64,000 bases of DNA from Comamonas odontotermitis (GCF_014207855.1 NZ_JACHKZ010000010.1:62001-126000), one strand, 5' to 3'; numbered from the stretch's first letter, positions 37,637 through 48,610 are shown. Notes: generated by a model from the letters alone, not told the origin. Numbers and translations are program-made.

Positions 37637-38473
37637 TTATGGGTGAAGTGGCGGTGTCGGCCAATGAAACAGTCCCGCGAGCATGCGGTCGAGTTGTGGC
37701 CACTCGTGCGCAAAGCGCCCGCGGTTGACAAAAAAAGCCTCGCAGGCCACGGCAAAAAACTCGGCAGGGGCTGTGGCGCCATAAGCGTCGAGCCAGGGCG
37801 CTGTTTCACCAAAACGCTCCGCCTTGGTGATGGCGTGGCGAAATTGTTCGAAGGCCTGGGTCCAGGTATGCTCCCACGCCTTGCGCGCTTCTGCTGCGGC
37901 CTGGATGCCTAAAAAACCGGCTGGCAGGGCAGGGTAGCCGTCTGCGCCACCATTGCGCATGTCGATCTTGTGGCAGAACTCGTGGATCACCACGCTGGTG
38001 CCGCGCTCGGCCTGTGCAGTGGGGTTCTGATCGATGGCTGCCCAACTCAGGGTCACTGGGCCGCGTTCCATGGCCTCGCCCTCCAGCATCATGCGGCGCT
38101 GCGATACCAGCCCCGCGCCTTCATGCACGTCGCGCGTTGCCACCATGGTGCCGGGGTGCACCACGATGCCGACGAAGTCATCGTAGAGTGCAATGGCCCG
38201 ACTGGCATCGCCACGGTACAGCAGGGGCACGCAGGCCTGCGCTGCGATGGTCAAGGCCATGCGATCGTCCACCACCAGACCGTTGGCTCCCGAGAACTGT
38301 TTGTTGTGCAGAAACAGGGCACTGAGCGCACGCAGCTTGGATTTTTCTTCCAGCGACAGGGCCTGCAAAAAGGGATGGCGCTGCAACACATGCAGCCAGA
38401 GCGATGAGGGAATCTCGGGCACGGGCCGCACCCGTGCACGCAACTTCAACCAGGTGCGTCGCCACCAGGCCAT
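37637..38473 (-). CDS. mtfA: M90 family zinc metallopeptidase (MtfA-like)
   Basis: A 278-residue cytoplasmic metallopeptidase of the MtfA (Mlc titration factor A) family. The zinc motif HEFCH lies in VVIHEFCHKIDMRNG, and the third ligand segment EFFAVACEAFF follows about 75 residues later. DGYPALP is another conserved piece. In E. coli MtfA binds the repressor Mlc; whether that applies here is unknown because no ptsG/Mlc system is visible. The start lies 3 bases after the lpxH stop, so they form an operon. Confidence 0.88.
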   Translation of the reverse strand: MAWWRRTWLKLRARVRPVPEIPSSLWLHVLQRHPFLQALSLEEKSKLRALSALFLHNKQFSGANGLVVDDRMALTIAAQACVPLLYRGDASRAIALYDDFVGIVVHPGTMVATRDVHEGAGLVSQRRMMLEGEAMERGPVTLSWAAIDQNPTAQAERGTSVVIHEFCHKIDMRNGGADGYPALPAGFLGIQAAAEARKAWEHTWTQAFEQFRHAITKAERFGETAPWLDAYGATAPAEFFAVACEAFFVNRGRFAHEWPQLDRMLAGLFHWPTPPLHP

Positions 38474-38476
38474 GGC

Positions 38477-39337
38477 TTAGCGTTGGAGCCCTGGCGGATG
38501 TGCCAGATAATCTGCCAGAGGCAGGCGTTGCAGGCCGGATGCATCGATACGCAGCACCTCGGCACGTGCCTGCGCAGGCTCCAGATCCGTGTCCCAATCG
38601 GTCAGTACGATCCGCTTGTGCGAGTCGTCCAGCGCGTGAACGGCAGGTCGGTGCGTATGGCCATGGATCAGCGTCGAGGCGCTCGCCCGCTGCAACCATT
38701 CCAGCGCTGCGGCATGGTCGACATCGGCGGTGATGATTTCACGCATTTTTCGCGCTTCGCTCTCGCTGCGCATGCTGCCAGCCAATTGGCGCCGCTGCGC
38801 CAGAGGCTGGGCCAGCAGTTGCTGTTGCCAGGCAGGGCTGCGGGCCAGCGTACGAAAGCGCTGGTAATCAGCATCATCCACGCACAGAGCGTCGCCATGG
38901 CTCAGCAGCCAGCGTTGGCCCGCAAAGTTCAGGCAAGTGGGATCTGTCAGCAGTTGCACGCCGCAGCGCTGCGCAAAATGCGAGCCCACCAGAAAATCGC
39001 GGTTCCCGTGAATGAAAAAAAGAGAGCGCTTGGCACTTGCCTGGTGAAGGATTGAAGCACATTGGGCCTCAAAACTACCCGGTTCATCGAGTGCGTCATC
39101 GCCTACCCAGGCTTCAAAGAGATCGCCCAGCATAAAGATCGCATCTGCCGTGCTGGCTTGCAGGTATTGCTGCCAACTGGCATGGGTAGCGGGCAGTTGG
39201 GGCTGCAGATGCAGGTCGGAGATGAACTCCACACTGCGCCATGAAGATGGCGCCACCAGGTGCCCGATAGCCGTTTGCGCCAGCGCTGCTCGCACTGTTG
39301 CGGCGCTGGCGGAGGGCAATGGGGTCGGACTATCCAT
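38477..39337 (-). CDS. lpxH: UDP-2,3-diacylglucosamine diphosphatase
   Basis: LpxH hydrolyses UDP-2,3-diacylglucosamine to lipid X in lipid A synthesis, at the inner face of the cytoplasmic membrane. This 286-residue protein has all calcineurin-like metal motifs in order: SDLHL, GDLFEAWVGDD, GNRDF, LSHGD and HGHTHRP. A 35-residue N-terminal extension precedes the first motif compared with E. coli LpxH (240 residues); internal starts are possible. It heads a two-gene unit with mtfA and follows the ppiB/ppiA genes on the same strand, a common lipid A-PPIase arrangement. Confidence 0.93.
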   Translation of the reverse strand: MDSPTPLPSASAATVRAALAQTAIGHLVAPSSWRSVEFISDLHLQPQLPATHASWQQYLQASTADAIFMLGDLFEAWVGDDALDEPGSFEAQCASILHQASAKRSLFFIHGNRDFLVGSHFAQRCGVQLLTDPTCLNFAGQRWLLSHGDALCVDDADYQRFRTLARSPAWQQQLLAQPLAQRRQLAGSMRSESEARKMREIITADVDHAAALEWLQRASASTLIHGHTHRPAVHALDDSHKRIVLTDWDTDLEPAQARAEVLRIDASGLQRLPLADYLAHPPGLQR

Positions 39338-39368
39338 GCGAGCCTGGTGATGTGATCGGAGTCCTGAA

Positions 39369-39875
39369 TTACAGGGCTACGGCCTTTTCGATCACGATTT
39401 CGTCCTTGGGCACATCCTGGTGCATGCCCTTGGATCCTGTTTTGACGCCCTTCATCTTGTCGACCAGGTCGTTGCCCTTGACCACCTTGCCGAACACGGC
39501 ATAGCCCCAGCCGCTGGGCGTAGGCGAAGTGTGGTTCAGGAAATCGTTCTTGGCCACGTTGATGAAGAATTGGGCCGTTGCCGAGTGCGGATCGCTGGTA
39601 CGGGCCATGGCAATCGTGTACTGGTCGTTCTTCAGGCCGTTCTTGGCTTCGTTTTCGATAGGAGCCTGTGTGGGCTTCTGGTCCATGCCAGAGGCAAAGC
39701 CGCCACCCTGGATCATGAAGCCATTGATCACACGGTGAAAGATCGTGCCGTCATAGTGGCCGCTCTTGACGTAGGCCAGAAAGTTCTCGGCGGACTTGGG
39801 CGCCTTGTCTGCGTCCAGCTCCAGCGTGATCACGCCGTAGTCCTTGATGTGCAGTTCGACTTGGGGGTTGCTCAT
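39369..39875 (-). CDS. ppiB: Cytoplasmic cyclophilin-type peptidyl-prolyl isomerase
   Basis: A 168-residue cyclophilin without signal peptide. Active-site segments are [15 protein letters not shown] (with the catalytic Arg), [20 protein letters not shown] and [18 protein letters not shown]. It isomerises X-Pro bonds during folding in the cytoplasm. It lies 69 bases downstream of the periplasmic paralogue and 31 bases before lpxH on the same strand. Confidence 0.95.
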   Translation of the reverse strand: MSNPQVELHIKDYGVITLELDADKAPKSAENFLAYVKSGHYDGTIFHRVINGFMIQGGGFASGMDQKPTQAPIENEAKNGLKNDQYTIAMARTSDPHSATAQFFINVAKNDFLNHTSPTPSGWGYAVFGKVVKGNDLVDKMKGVKTGSKGMHQDVPKDEIVIEKAVAL

Positions 39876-39944
39876 GGTATGTTTTCCTGTAGAGAAAGGG
39901 AGGAGGGGACAGGCTGCATGGCGCAGCCCGTGCGAGCCTGTACG

Positions 39945-40538
39945 TTACTTGACGATAGTGGCCGATTTGATGACGACCGGAGTTTTTGGGACGTTCTGGT
40001 GCGGGCCCGCGTTGCCGGTTTCGACGGCCTTGATCTTGTCCACCACGTCGGTGCCGCTGATCACCTTGCCAAATACGGCATAGCCATGGCCATCAGGGCT
40101 CGGTGCATTGAGCATGTCATTGTTCTTCACGTTGATGAAGAACTGCGAGGTAGCCGAATCTGGATTGCCGGTGCGCGCCATGGCGATGGTGTAAGTGTCG
40201 TTCTTCAGGCCGTTTGAGGCCTCAAGCGGAATTGGAGCGCGCGTAGGCTTTTGCTGCATCTCGGGCGTGAAGCCGCCGCCCTGGATCATGAAACCATTGA
40301 TGACCCGGTGGAAAACGGTGCCGTCATAGAACTTGTCATTGACGTACTGCACGAAATTGGCCACGGTCTTGGGGGCCTTTTCTGCATTCAGCTCGACCAC
40401 GATGTCGCCCATGGAGGTGGCGATCTTCACCTTGGGGTTGTCTGCAGCCTGCGCATGGCCGGCAAAGAACAGCGTGCTTGCCAACACCATGCCGCCTGCG
40501 CGGGCCATGATGGAGAGGGTTTGTCGTTTGTTGGGCAT
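39945..40538 (-). CDS. ppiA: Periplasmic cyclophilin-type peptidyl-prolyl isomerase
   Basis: A 197-residue cyclophilin paralogous to ppiB next door. A signal peptide (about 1-31, ending AGHAQA before ADNPKV) sends it to the periplasm. The catalytic region [15 protein letters not shown] and the segment TIAMARTGNPDSATSQFFINV are intact. The two neighbouring genes share most of their core sequence, which suggests an old tandem duplication with one copy gaining a signal peptide. Confidence 0.95.
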   Translation of the reverse strand: MPNKRQTLSIMARAGGMVLASTLFFAGHAQAADNPKVKIATSMGDIVVELNAEKAPKTVANFVQYVNDKFYDGTVFHRVINGFMIQGGGFTPEMQQKPTRAPIPLEASNGLKNDTYTIAMARTGNPDSATSQFFINVKNNDMLNAPSPDGHGYAVFGKVISGTDVVDKIKAVETGNAGPHQNVPKTPVVIKSATIVK

Positions 40539-40666
40539 CTGTATCCTTTCAAGGGTCAGTGAAGAACGCTACAGGCGCCGACAACGCAGCACCATGCAAA
40601 CATGGTTGAACAGGCCTGCGTTGCATCGACATAAGGGCAATGTACGCAGGATTCAAGCGGGGGCAG

Positions 40667-41263
40667 CTACTTTTTTGTTGCTGGCGTAGCCGCTGGCGCC
40701 ATTGCTCCGGCTGCATTGGCTGGCTGCGCACGCGTCACCAAGAGGCGCAGTGCGCTGATCTTGGGTTGCAGGCGCGTCTGCTCTGCCGGCGCCAGCGTAC
40801 CGGCCTGGCTCAAGGCCTTCTCTGCGAGGCGGATGTAGATATCGCCCAGATTCTCGTAGGCCGTGGCGTAGCTGGGGTTGGCTCGGATGGCGTCTTGCAG
40901 CGCGCGGCTGGCCTTTTCCAGTTCGTTGCCCTGCGCGTAGAGCACGGCGAGATTGTTATAGGGTTCGGGCAGTTCGGGGTATTCCTGCACCAGTTTTTCA
41001 AAGGTGGCGGTTGCCTGGGCCGCATGGCCCTCGTTCATATGGGCGAGGCCCTGCAAAAAGCGCCATTGGGGGTCACGTGGCGCATCCTTGATCTTGGCAT
41101 CCAATTGTTCCAGCGCCAGAGCAGACTGGCCCGACTGGATCAGCTTTTCTACCGCCGAATACTGGTCGGCATGGGCGAATCCACCACACAGGGCCAACGC
41201 AAGGACCGCAGCACGGGGCAGCACAAAGGACGGAATGCAACTGACTAACTTCATAGGTTTCAA
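40667..41263 (-). CDS. Exported TPR-repeat protein
   Basis: A 198-residue protein with an N-terminal signal peptide (ending GGFAHA, then DQYSAVEKLIQSG) and about three tetratricopeptide repeats between residues 35 and 150, for example PYNNLAVLYAQGNELEKASRALQDAIRANPSYATAYENLGDIYIRLA. The Ala/Pro-rich C-terminal tail ends in lysines. TPR proteins mediate protein contacts; the partner is unknown. The start is the ATG at 41263 or the one at 41254. Upstream of ppiA in the same direction. Confidence 0.85.
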   Translation of the reverse strand: MKPMKLVSCIPSFVLPRAAVLALALCGGFAHADQYSAVEKLIQSGQSALALEQLDAKIKDAPRDPQWRFLQGLAHMNEGHAAQATATFEKLVQEYPELPEPYNNLAVLYAQGNELEKASRALQDAIRANPSYATAYENLGDIYIRLAEKALSQAGTLAPAEQTRLQPKISALRLLVTRAQPANAAGAMAPAATPATKK

Positions 41264-41473
41264 GCGCGGAGCGCGCGCAATCTGGAGCCTGCAGGCTTAT
41301 ACTGCAGCGCATTGTAGCTGAGGGGCGCCGCGCCCCTGGCCCGCCGCTGGCAACGGTTTGCTGCCGCACAGACATGGGTATCGGCTACCATAAAATGCCG
41401 GGCCAGGAGCCTTATGCAAGGCGCCACGGATTGCCGCTTGCAATCTTTCCAACCATTATCACGCTAGTTTTTC

Positions 41474-42859
<1,386 letters not shown>

Positions 42860-42920
42860 TGGACTGCTGCATTTTGAGAAAAAACGCTGCTTTGCATACT
42901 GCTGGCAAGCGTTAATTGCT

Positions 42921-43571
42921 ATGATTAATGTAGCAAACAAGCCGCTATCGGCAGAAGACTGGGCGGCTGCCTGCAAGCATCTGGTGCGCAAGGACCGGGT
43001 GCTTCGGCGGCTGATACCCGAACATGCGGGTCAATTGCTGCGTCGTGATGCGGATGGGTTTGCCCTGCTGGTACGCAGCGTGGTATGGCAGCAGTTGTCT
43101 GAACCAGCGGCGCAGCAGCTGTGGAGGCGCTATTTGGCGCTGCCGGGAGCCTGTACGGCCCAGGGGCTGCTCGCCACCAGCGATGATGCACTCAAGGCCA
43201 TTCGCTTGCCACAGCGCAAGATCGGCTACCTGAAAGATCTGGCCCAATGGTTTGCGGCTTCCCCCAAGGATGCCCTGAGCTGGGTGGGCGACGATGACGA
43301 TGCCGTGGCTGACACCTTGCTGGCTTTGCGGGGGATTGGGCGCTGGAATGCAGAGATGTTTCTGATCTTTCACCTGGGGCGACCCAATGTGCTGCCGCTG
43401 GATGATGCAGCCCTGCAGGCGGGGATCAGTGCGCACTATTTTTCAGGGGACCCGGTCAGCCGCAGCGATGTGCGCGAGGTGGCGCAGGCTTGGCAACCGT
43501 GGAGCAGTGTGGGTGCCTGGCTGATCTGGCGCTCTCAGAATGCCATGCCGATGGCCTTGCATATGGATTGA
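42921..43571 (+). CDS. DNA-3-methyladenine glycosylase II (HhH-GPD family)
   Basis: A 216-residue AlkA-type base-excision glycosylase. The helix-hairpin-helix with catalytic Asp reads ALRGIGRWNAEMFLIFHLGRPNVLPLDD, and SVVWQQLSEPAAQQLWRR is the conserved base-pocket helix. It has no N-terminal AlkA_N extension or AdaA domain, so it is the short form. It should remove alkylated purines. Located 61 bases after cysS and 79 before accA. Confidence 0.9.
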   Translation: MINVANKPLSAEDWAAACKHLVRKDRVLRRLIPEHAGQLLRRDADGFALLVRSVVWQQLSEPAAQQLWRRYLALPGACTAQGLLATSDDALKAIRLPQRKIGYLKDLAQWFAASPKDALSWVGDDDDAVADTLLALRGIGRWNAEMFLIFHLGRPNVLPLDDAALQAGISAHYFSGDPVSRSDVREVAQAWQPWSSVGAWLIWRSQNAMPMALHMD

Positions 43572-43650
43572 CTGGCGGTGGCCGCGTGCGGTTACACTGT
43601 CGGTCGTTTAGAGGCTGGCTGCCTGGCAGTTGCCCTCGAGGAGAATCATT

Positions 43651-44625
43651 TTGGCGAAAAGAACATTCCTGGATTTCGAGCAGCCGATTGCGGAGCTGGA
43701 AACCAAAATTGATGAACTGCGCTACGTGCAGAGCGAGAGCGCAGTCGATATCTCGGAAGAAATCGACCAGCTCAGCAAGAAGAGCCAGCAGCTGACCAAG
43801 GACATCTATAGCGAGCTCACGCCTTGGCAAATCACCAAGATTGCCCGCCACCCCGAGCGCCCCTATACGCTGGATTACGTTGGTGAAATCTTTACCGACT
43901 TCATCGAAATGCATGGCGACCGTCACTTTGCGGACGACCAATCCATCGTGGGCGGGCTCGCGCGCTTCAACGGCAACCCCTGCATGGTGGTCGGCCACCA
44001 GAAAGGCCGCGATACCAAGGAGCGTACCTTGCGCAACTTCGGCATGAGCAAGCCCGAAGGCTATCGCAAGGCGCTGCGCCTGATGAAGACCGCAGAAAAG
44101 TTCAAGCTGCCGGTGTTCACCTTTGTCGACACGCCTGGCGCTTATCCCGGCATTGATGCCGAAGAACGCGGCCAATCAGAAGCCATTGGCCGCAACATCT
44201 TTGAAATGGCGCAACTGGAAGTACCCATCATCTCCACCATCATCGGGGAAGGCGGCTCGGGCGGCGCACTGGGTATCTCCGTGGCCGACCAGGTACTGAT
44301 GCTGCAGTATTCTGTGTATTCAACCATCAGCCCCGAAGGCTGCGCTTCCATCTTGTGGAAGACCAGCGAAAAGGCGCAGGAAGCCGCCGATGCCATGGGT
44401 ATCACCGCCCATCGCCTCAAGGCTTTGGGCCTGGTGGACAAGATCATCCATGAGCCCGTGGGTGGCGCGCACCGCGACCACAAGCAAATGGCAGCCTTAC
44501 TCAAGCGCGGTCTGAGCGACGCCTATCGCCAATTGGCCGATCTGAAAACCAAGGACCTGCTGGATCGCCGTTACGAGCGCCTGCAAAGCTATGGTCGCTT
44601 CTCGGACACCAAGGCCGAGAACTGA
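43651..44625 (+). CDS. accA: Acetyl-CoA carboxylase carboxyltransferase subunit alpha
   Basis: The alpha subunit of the carboxyltransferase that makes malonyl-CoA for fatty-acid synthesis; partner AccD is not in the window. It is 324 residues: an N-terminal helical part ([21 protein letters not shown]) then the crotonase-like core with [38 protein letters not shown] and [11 protein letters not shown]. The start is a TTG at 43651: GAGGAG lies seven bases upstream and AccA proteins start at this point (M-[A/S]-K-[K/R]-TFLDFE). A terminator follows the stop. Confidence 0.95.
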   Translation: MAKRTFLDFEQPIAELETKIDELRYVQSESAVDISEEIDQLSKKSQQLTKDIYSELTPWQITKIARHPERPYTLDYVGEIFTDFIEMHGDRHFADDQSIVGGLARFNGNPCMVVGHQKGRDTKERTLRNFGMSKPEGYRKALRLMKTAEKFKLPVFTFVDTPGAYPGIDAEERGQSEAIGRNIFEMAQLEVPIISTIIGEGGSGGALGISVADQVLMLQYSVYSTISPEGCASILWKTSEKAQEAADAMGITAHRLKALGLVDKIIHEPVGGAHRDHKQMAALLKRGLSDAYRQLADLKTKDLLDRRYERLQSYGRFSDTKAEN

Positions 44626-44652
44626 TGCAGTCCATGCGCTTGCACGGCACAG

Positions 44653-44680
44653 AAAAAGCCTCCCGGTGCGGAGGCTTTTT
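44653..44680 (+). terminator. Rho-independent terminator after accA
   Basis: AAAAAGCCTCC / GGAGGCTTTTT with a 6-base loop. It ends only 17 bases before the tilS start, so tilS depends on read-through or on a promoter within or before the hairpin. Confidence 0.9.
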
Positions 44681-44697
44681 GCTGTTGGGGGCCTGCT

Positions 44698-45675
44698 GTG
44701 GCTGATCCTCGCATTCTGTCGGTGCTCGAAGGCTGGCGGCCCGCTTTGCCGCTGGCGGTGGCCTACAGCGGCGGAGCAGATTCAACCGCGCTGCTGTGGG
44801 CCTGTTCGCAGCGCTTTGCGGGCCAGGTGGCGGCCTTTCACATCAACCATGGTTTGCAGGCTGCAGCTACTGATTTTGCGATGCACTGCCAGCAGCAGTG
44901 CGCGGCTTGGGGCATTCCACTGCACATCGCCAGGGTGGCGGCACACAATGCACCAGGGCAAAGCCCGGAAGACGCTGCCCGGATCGCACGCTACAAGGCT
45001 TTGGAGCAGCTGGCGCACGCTGCTAATGCGCAAAATGCCATCCAAACAATAGTTTTGGCGCAGCATGCGGATGATCAAGTAGAGACCGTGTTGCTCGCGC
45101 TGTCGCGCGGCGCTGGCGTTGCGGGGCTCGCGGGTATGCGGCCCGCCTGGGAGCAGGATGGTGTGCGTTGGGAGCGGCCCTATCTGGCAGGGCGAGGGCA
45201 AATCGGCGGCGCACAAATCCGTGCCGATCTGCGGGCGCTTGGTATTGAATGGGTGGAAGACCCGACCAATGCCGACTTGGGCCTGACGCGCAATCGCATT
45301 CGTGCCCTGGTCGCGCCCGCGTTGGCACAGGCTTTTCCACAGTTTGCCAGCACGCTGGCACGAAGCGCCGCCAATGCCGCGCAGGCGGCTGAGTTACTGG
45401 ATGAGTTGGCGCACATGGATTTGCAGGCAACAGGCAGACCGCCAGCCATCAAGGCGCTGCAGGCCTTGTCTGTGGCGCGCATGGGCAATGTGCTTCGCTA
45501 CTGGCTGCGCATTGAGCATTGTCAAACTCCCAGTTCAGCGCAGCTTGCGCAACTGGTACAGCAGTTGCAGCATTGCACCACACGCGGCCACCAAATCCAT
45601 CTAAAAGTGGGGCTCGGTACCATACAACGCCGCGGTGGGGTGATCGATTGGTACAATCCGTCGGTTTTGGTCTGA
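44698..45675 (+). CDS. tilS: tRNA(Ile)-lysidine synthetase, short form
   Basis: TilS converts C34 of tRNA-Ile(CAU) to lysidine, using ATP and lysine, so that AUA is read as Ile. The PP-loop is SGGADS (residues 24-29), followed by FHINHGLQAAATDF and the ILAQHADDQVETVLLALSRGAG region. Length is 325 residues against 432 in E. coli; the C-terminal tRNA-binding domains are reduced to a short tail, as in several betaproteobacteria. The start is a GTG at 44698; no in-frame ATG exists nearby. It is followed 77 bases later by lysC. Confidence 0.9.
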   Translation: MADPRILSVLEGWRPALPLAVAYSGGADSTALLWACSQRFAGQVAAFHINHGLQAAATDFAMHCQQQCAAWGIPLHIARVAAHNAPGQSPEDAARIARYKALEQLAHAANAQNAIQTIVLAQHADDQVETVLLALSRGAGVAGLAGMRPAWEQDGVRWERPYLAGRGQIGGAQIRADLRALGIEWVEDPTNADLGLTRNRIRALVAPALAQAFPQFASTLARSAANAAQAAELLDELAHMDLQATGRPPAIKALQALSVARMGNVLRYWLRIEHCQTPSSAQLAQLVQQLQHCTTRGHQIHLKVGLGTIQRRGGVIDWYNPSVLV

Positions 45676-45752
45676 CTAATGTACGAATCCGACGGCGTGC
45701 CAAAACACTTTGCATCAACGCCGAGTTTCGTGTTTCGTCATCGTGATATTCA

Positions 45753-47033
45753 ATGGCACTGATCGTTCATAAGTACGGCGGCACATCGATGGGCTCCACG
45801 GAGCGTATCCGCAATGTCGCCAAACGCGTCGCCAAGTGGGCTCGGGCTGGTCACCAGATGGTGGTAGTGCCAAGCGCCATGAGTGGTGAAACCAACCGCC
45901 TGCTGGGCCTGGCCAGCGAACTGGCTCCCAGCCGAGCGGATAAATCCTATTATCGCGAGCTCGATATGCTGGCCGCGACTGGTGAGCAGGCATCGTCCGC
46001 CTTGCTGGCCATTGCGCTGCAGGCCGAAGGCGTGCCTTCTGTCAGCTACACCGGCTGGCAGGTGCCCGTGCGCACGGACGACAGCTACACCAAGGCACGC
46101 ATTGAATCGATTGACGACAAGCGTGTGCGGGCCGACCTGGATGCTGGCCGTGTAGTGATCGTCACGGGCTTTCAGGGTATTGATCCTGCAGGCCACATCA
46201 CCACATTGGGACGCGGCGGTTCCGATACATCTGCCGTGGCCGTTGCTGCCGCCCTGAAAGCGGCTGAATGCCTGATCTACACCGACGTGGATGGCGTCTA
46301 CACCACTGATCCACGTGTGGTGCCTGCCGCGCAGCGCCTCAAGACCGTCAGCTTTGAAGAAATGCTCGAAATGGCGAGCCTGGGCTCCAAGGTGCTGCAG
46401 ATTCGCTCGGTGGAATTTGCTGGCAAATACAAGGTGCCCATGCGTGTGCTGTCGAGCTTCACGCCCTGGGATATTGCATTGGACGAAGAGGCCAAGTCGG
46501 GCACTCTGATCACTTTTGAGGAAGACGAAAAGATGGAAAAGGCCGTCGTATCCGGCATCGCTTTCAACCGCAGCGAAGCCAAAATCTCTGTGCGCGGTGT
46601 GCCCGATACCCCCGGTATCGCCTACCAGATCCTGGGGCCCGTCGCGGAGGCCAACATCGATGTGGACGTGATCCTGCAGAACATCGGCAAAGATGGCAAG
46701 ACCGACTTCAGCTTCACCGTGAACCAGGGCGATTACAACCGTACCATGGACCTGCTGCGTGAAGTGGTTCTGCCTAAGCTGGGTGCCGATGAAGTCATCG
46801 GCAACTCCAACATCTGCAAGGTGAGCATCGTCGGCATCGGCATGCGCAGCCACGTAGGTGTCGCATCAACCATGTTCCGCGCCCTGAGCGAAGAGGGCAT
46901 CAACATCCAGATGATCTCCACCTCTGAAATCAAGACCTCGGTCGTGATCGACGAAAAGTACCTTGAGTTGGCGGTGCGCGCGCTGCATACCGCTTTTGGC
47001 TTGGATTCTGCCGAAGTTTCCAAAACGGCCTGA
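45753..47033 (+). CDS. lysC: Aspartate kinase
   Basis: A 426-residue aspartokinase, first step of the Lys/Thr/Met pathway (aspartate to aspartyl phosphate). The kinase domain starts with VHKYGGTSMGSTERIRNVA and contains GFQGIDPAGHITTLGRGGSDTSAVA and DVDGVYTTDPR. Two C-terminal ACT domains (about 265-420, e.g. VRGVPDTPGIAYQILGPVAEANIDVDVILQN) give feedback inhibition, usually concerted by Lys and Thr in this class. It is the single-enzyme type, not fused to homoserine dehydrogenase. The downstream neighbour is tRNA-Ser. Confidence 0.96.
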   Translation: MALIVHKYGGTSMGSTERIRNVAKRVAKWARAGHQMVVVPSAMSGETNRLLGLASELAPSRADKSYYRELDMLAATGEQASSALLAIALQAEGVPSVSYTGWQVPVRTDDSYTKARIESIDDKRVRADLDAGRVVIVTGFQGIDPAGHITTLGRGGSDTSAVAVAAALKAAECLIYTDVDGVYTTDPRVVPAAQRLKTVSFEEMLEMASLGSKVLQIRSVEFAGKYKVPMRVLSSFTPWDIALDEEAKSGTLITFEEDEKMEKAVVSGIAFNRSEAKISVRGVPDTPGIAYQILGPVAEANIDVDVILQNIGKDGKTDFSFTVNQGDYNRTMDLLREVVLPKLGADEVIGNSNICKVSIVGIGMRSHVGVASTMFRALSEEGINIQMISTSEIKTSVVIDEKYLELAVRALHTAFGLDSAEVSKTA

Positions 47034-47057
47034 TTTTCAGGTTACAATGGCTGTATT

Positions 47058-47150
47058 GGAAACGTGACCGAGTGGCCGAAGGTGCTCCCCTGCTAAGGGA
47101 GTATGGGGTGTAGAGCCTCATCGAGGGTTCGAATCCCTCCGTTTCCGCCA
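47058..47150 (+). tRNA. tRNA-Ser, anticodon GCU
   Basis: A full cloverleaf with long variable arm: acceptor GGAAACG / CGTTTCC, anticodon loop CTGCTAA (GCT), T-loop TTCGAAT, and encoded CCA at 47148-47150. It reads AGC/AGU codons. Its 3' end is the likely attachment site of the adjoining integrase element. Confidence 0.97.
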
Positions 47151-47157
47151 AAAAGAT

Positions 47158-47191
47158 AAGCCCCAAGTGATTGATTCACTTGGGGCTTTTT
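47158..47191 (+). terminator. Terminator after tRNA-Ser
   Basis: AAGCCCCAAGTGA / TCACTTGGGGCTT, 13-bp stem with a 5-base loop and T5. On the minus strand it may also help to end the integrase transcript. Confidence 0.92.
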
Positions 47192-47234
47192 CTTCGTCTC
47201 GATGTAGGGGGCTTAGTCCATCCCTAATCTATCC

Positions 47235-48446
47235 CTAAATCGCTTCTTTGCGTGGTGCGGCCTGGGTGCTGATCGCGGCATTGACTGCGGCGAGATTGGC
47301 GCCTCGATCCGCCGATGGAATCCACTTCGCATAGTCGCGCATCATCACTTGGACCGAGTGGCCATGCTGCATTGCCACCCACATCGGATTGGCCCCGGCC
47401 ATCAGGGCAAGGGTCACGCTGGTGTCCCGGCATTCCTTTGGTGCCCTGTACCTCACGCCTATTGCGCGTAGTGTCAGGCGCCATGCCCTGCGCTGCGACT
47501 GTTCATCATGGTAGGGCGCTCCGGTGTTGGGGTTATAGAACACCTCGGCATTCATGGCTGCAGTTCTGGCGCGCTGGCGCTGGATCACGCTTGCCGCGCG
47601 TTGATTCAACTCGACAGTGCGCTCCACATTGGTCTTGGTACGGTCCTTCTCCATGGTCATAACCTTGGAGCGGCGCACAAGTACCGTAGACTTTCGCAAA
47701 TCCACATCCTCCCATCTCAGCGCAATGTGCTCACTTGCCCGCAAGCCAGCGAAAAACGAGAACTCGAAATAATCCGCCATCACATCGCCAAAGCGCTTTT
47801 GCATTTCCCTGAGAATCAGCTCAACCTCATCAGGCGCAAAAGGATCTGGGTTTGCCTTCTGGATTTTCTGATTATCAATCCCCTCGATAGGATTGGCTAT
47901 GCGGCTGGGTGGTTTGCAAATCAGGTCGAAAACACCGCGCATGGGGATCAGAATATTATTCTGCGTTTTGCGTGATAGACCTTTCATTTTTCGACCCGTC
48001 TCTAAATCAATACGATCCTTGCTGAGCGTTGCCAAATGGGTAAGCACCATTTCATGGCTGATCTTCTCCGGTCGCAGCTTGCCGAATTTTGGAACCCAAT
48101 AGGCATTTAGGTGCCTTATGTAAATGGCGTGGGTTGAATGCTCCAGACTCCGAGCGGCCAAGGTTTCCCAGACTTTGGCCCATTCTGCGAAGGTGCGGAC
48201 ACCAGCCTCGCTTTCTGGCTGGTGCTGCTGCAGGTGCTTGTAGTCGGGGAAATGTGCTGCAAAGCTGAAAGTGCCATGCTTTATTTCCTCGACTATGGTT
48301 GCTCGCAGCCGTGCTGCATGTTTTAGATTCGCTGCAGTAGGGCGTAGATCAAGCGTAGGAGAAACCTGCTTGCCATTCCATGTAAAGCGAACCTCTATGC
48401 GGTCGCCTCGCGGTCTAACACCTCCTGTCGTTGCTTTGCGGCCCAT
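47235..48446 (-). CDS. int: Tyrosine-recombinase integrase
   Basis: A 403-residue phage-type integrase. The N-terminal arm-binding domain (about 1-65, RIEVRFTWNGKQVSPTLDL) is of the DUF3596 kind, followed by a SAM-like core-binding domain (about 85-185) and the catalytic domain. Catalytic positions seen are Arg236 (GLRASEH), Arg340 (KECRDTS, with Lys in place of the usual His three residues before), His363 (QHGHS) and nucleophile Tyr372 (RDYAKW). It should integrate the element at the neighbouring tRNA-Ser. The start overlaps the excisionase-like gene by 52 bases. Confidence 0.92.
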   Translation of the reverse strand: MGRKATTGGVRPRGDRIEVRFTWNGKQVSPTLDLRPTAANLKHAARLRATIVEEIKHGTFSFAAHFPDYKHLQQHQPESEAGVRTFAEWAKVWETLAARSLEHSTHAIYIRHLNAYWVPKFGKLRPEKISHEMVLTHLATLSKDRIDLETGRKMKGLSRKTQNNILIPMRGVFDLICKPPSRIANPIEGIDNQKIQKANPDPFAPDEVELILREMQKRFGDVMADYFEFSFFAGLRASEHIALRWEDVDLRKSTVLVRRSKVMTMEKDRTKTNVERTVELNQRAASVIQRQRARTAAMNAEVFYNPNTGAPYHDEQSQRRAWRLTLRAIGVRYRAPKECRDTSVTLALMAGANPMWVAMQHGHSVQVMMRDYAKWIPSADRGANLAAVNAAISTQAAPRKEAI

Positions 48447-48610
48447 TGGTAATAACCTTCCATGTCAATCAAAATATTGTTGTCTGGAGCGCGAACATAT
48501 TCCCGGCCTTCAACCCAGACGCCCCGATGAATCTTTGTCTCTACTGCGCGATCAGAGTATCCAGTCTCTGCGCAGAATTTGACTATGCGTACAAATCGTG
48601 CGGCCATCAT
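48395..48610 (-). CDS. Excisionase-like small DNA-binding protein
   Basis: A 71-residue protein (FVRIVKFCAETGYSDRAVETKI, then WVEGREYVRAP) with the winged-helix look of phage excisionases and a position immediately before int. It would direct excision by bending DNA at the att sites. AAAGGAG stands just before the ATG at 48610. Its 3' end overlaps int; its ATG overlaps the stop of the preceding gene. Confidence 0.75.
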   Translation of the reverse strand: MMAARFVRIVKFCAETGYSDRAVETKIHRGVWVEGREYVRAPDNNILIDMEGYYQWAAKQRQEVLDREATA

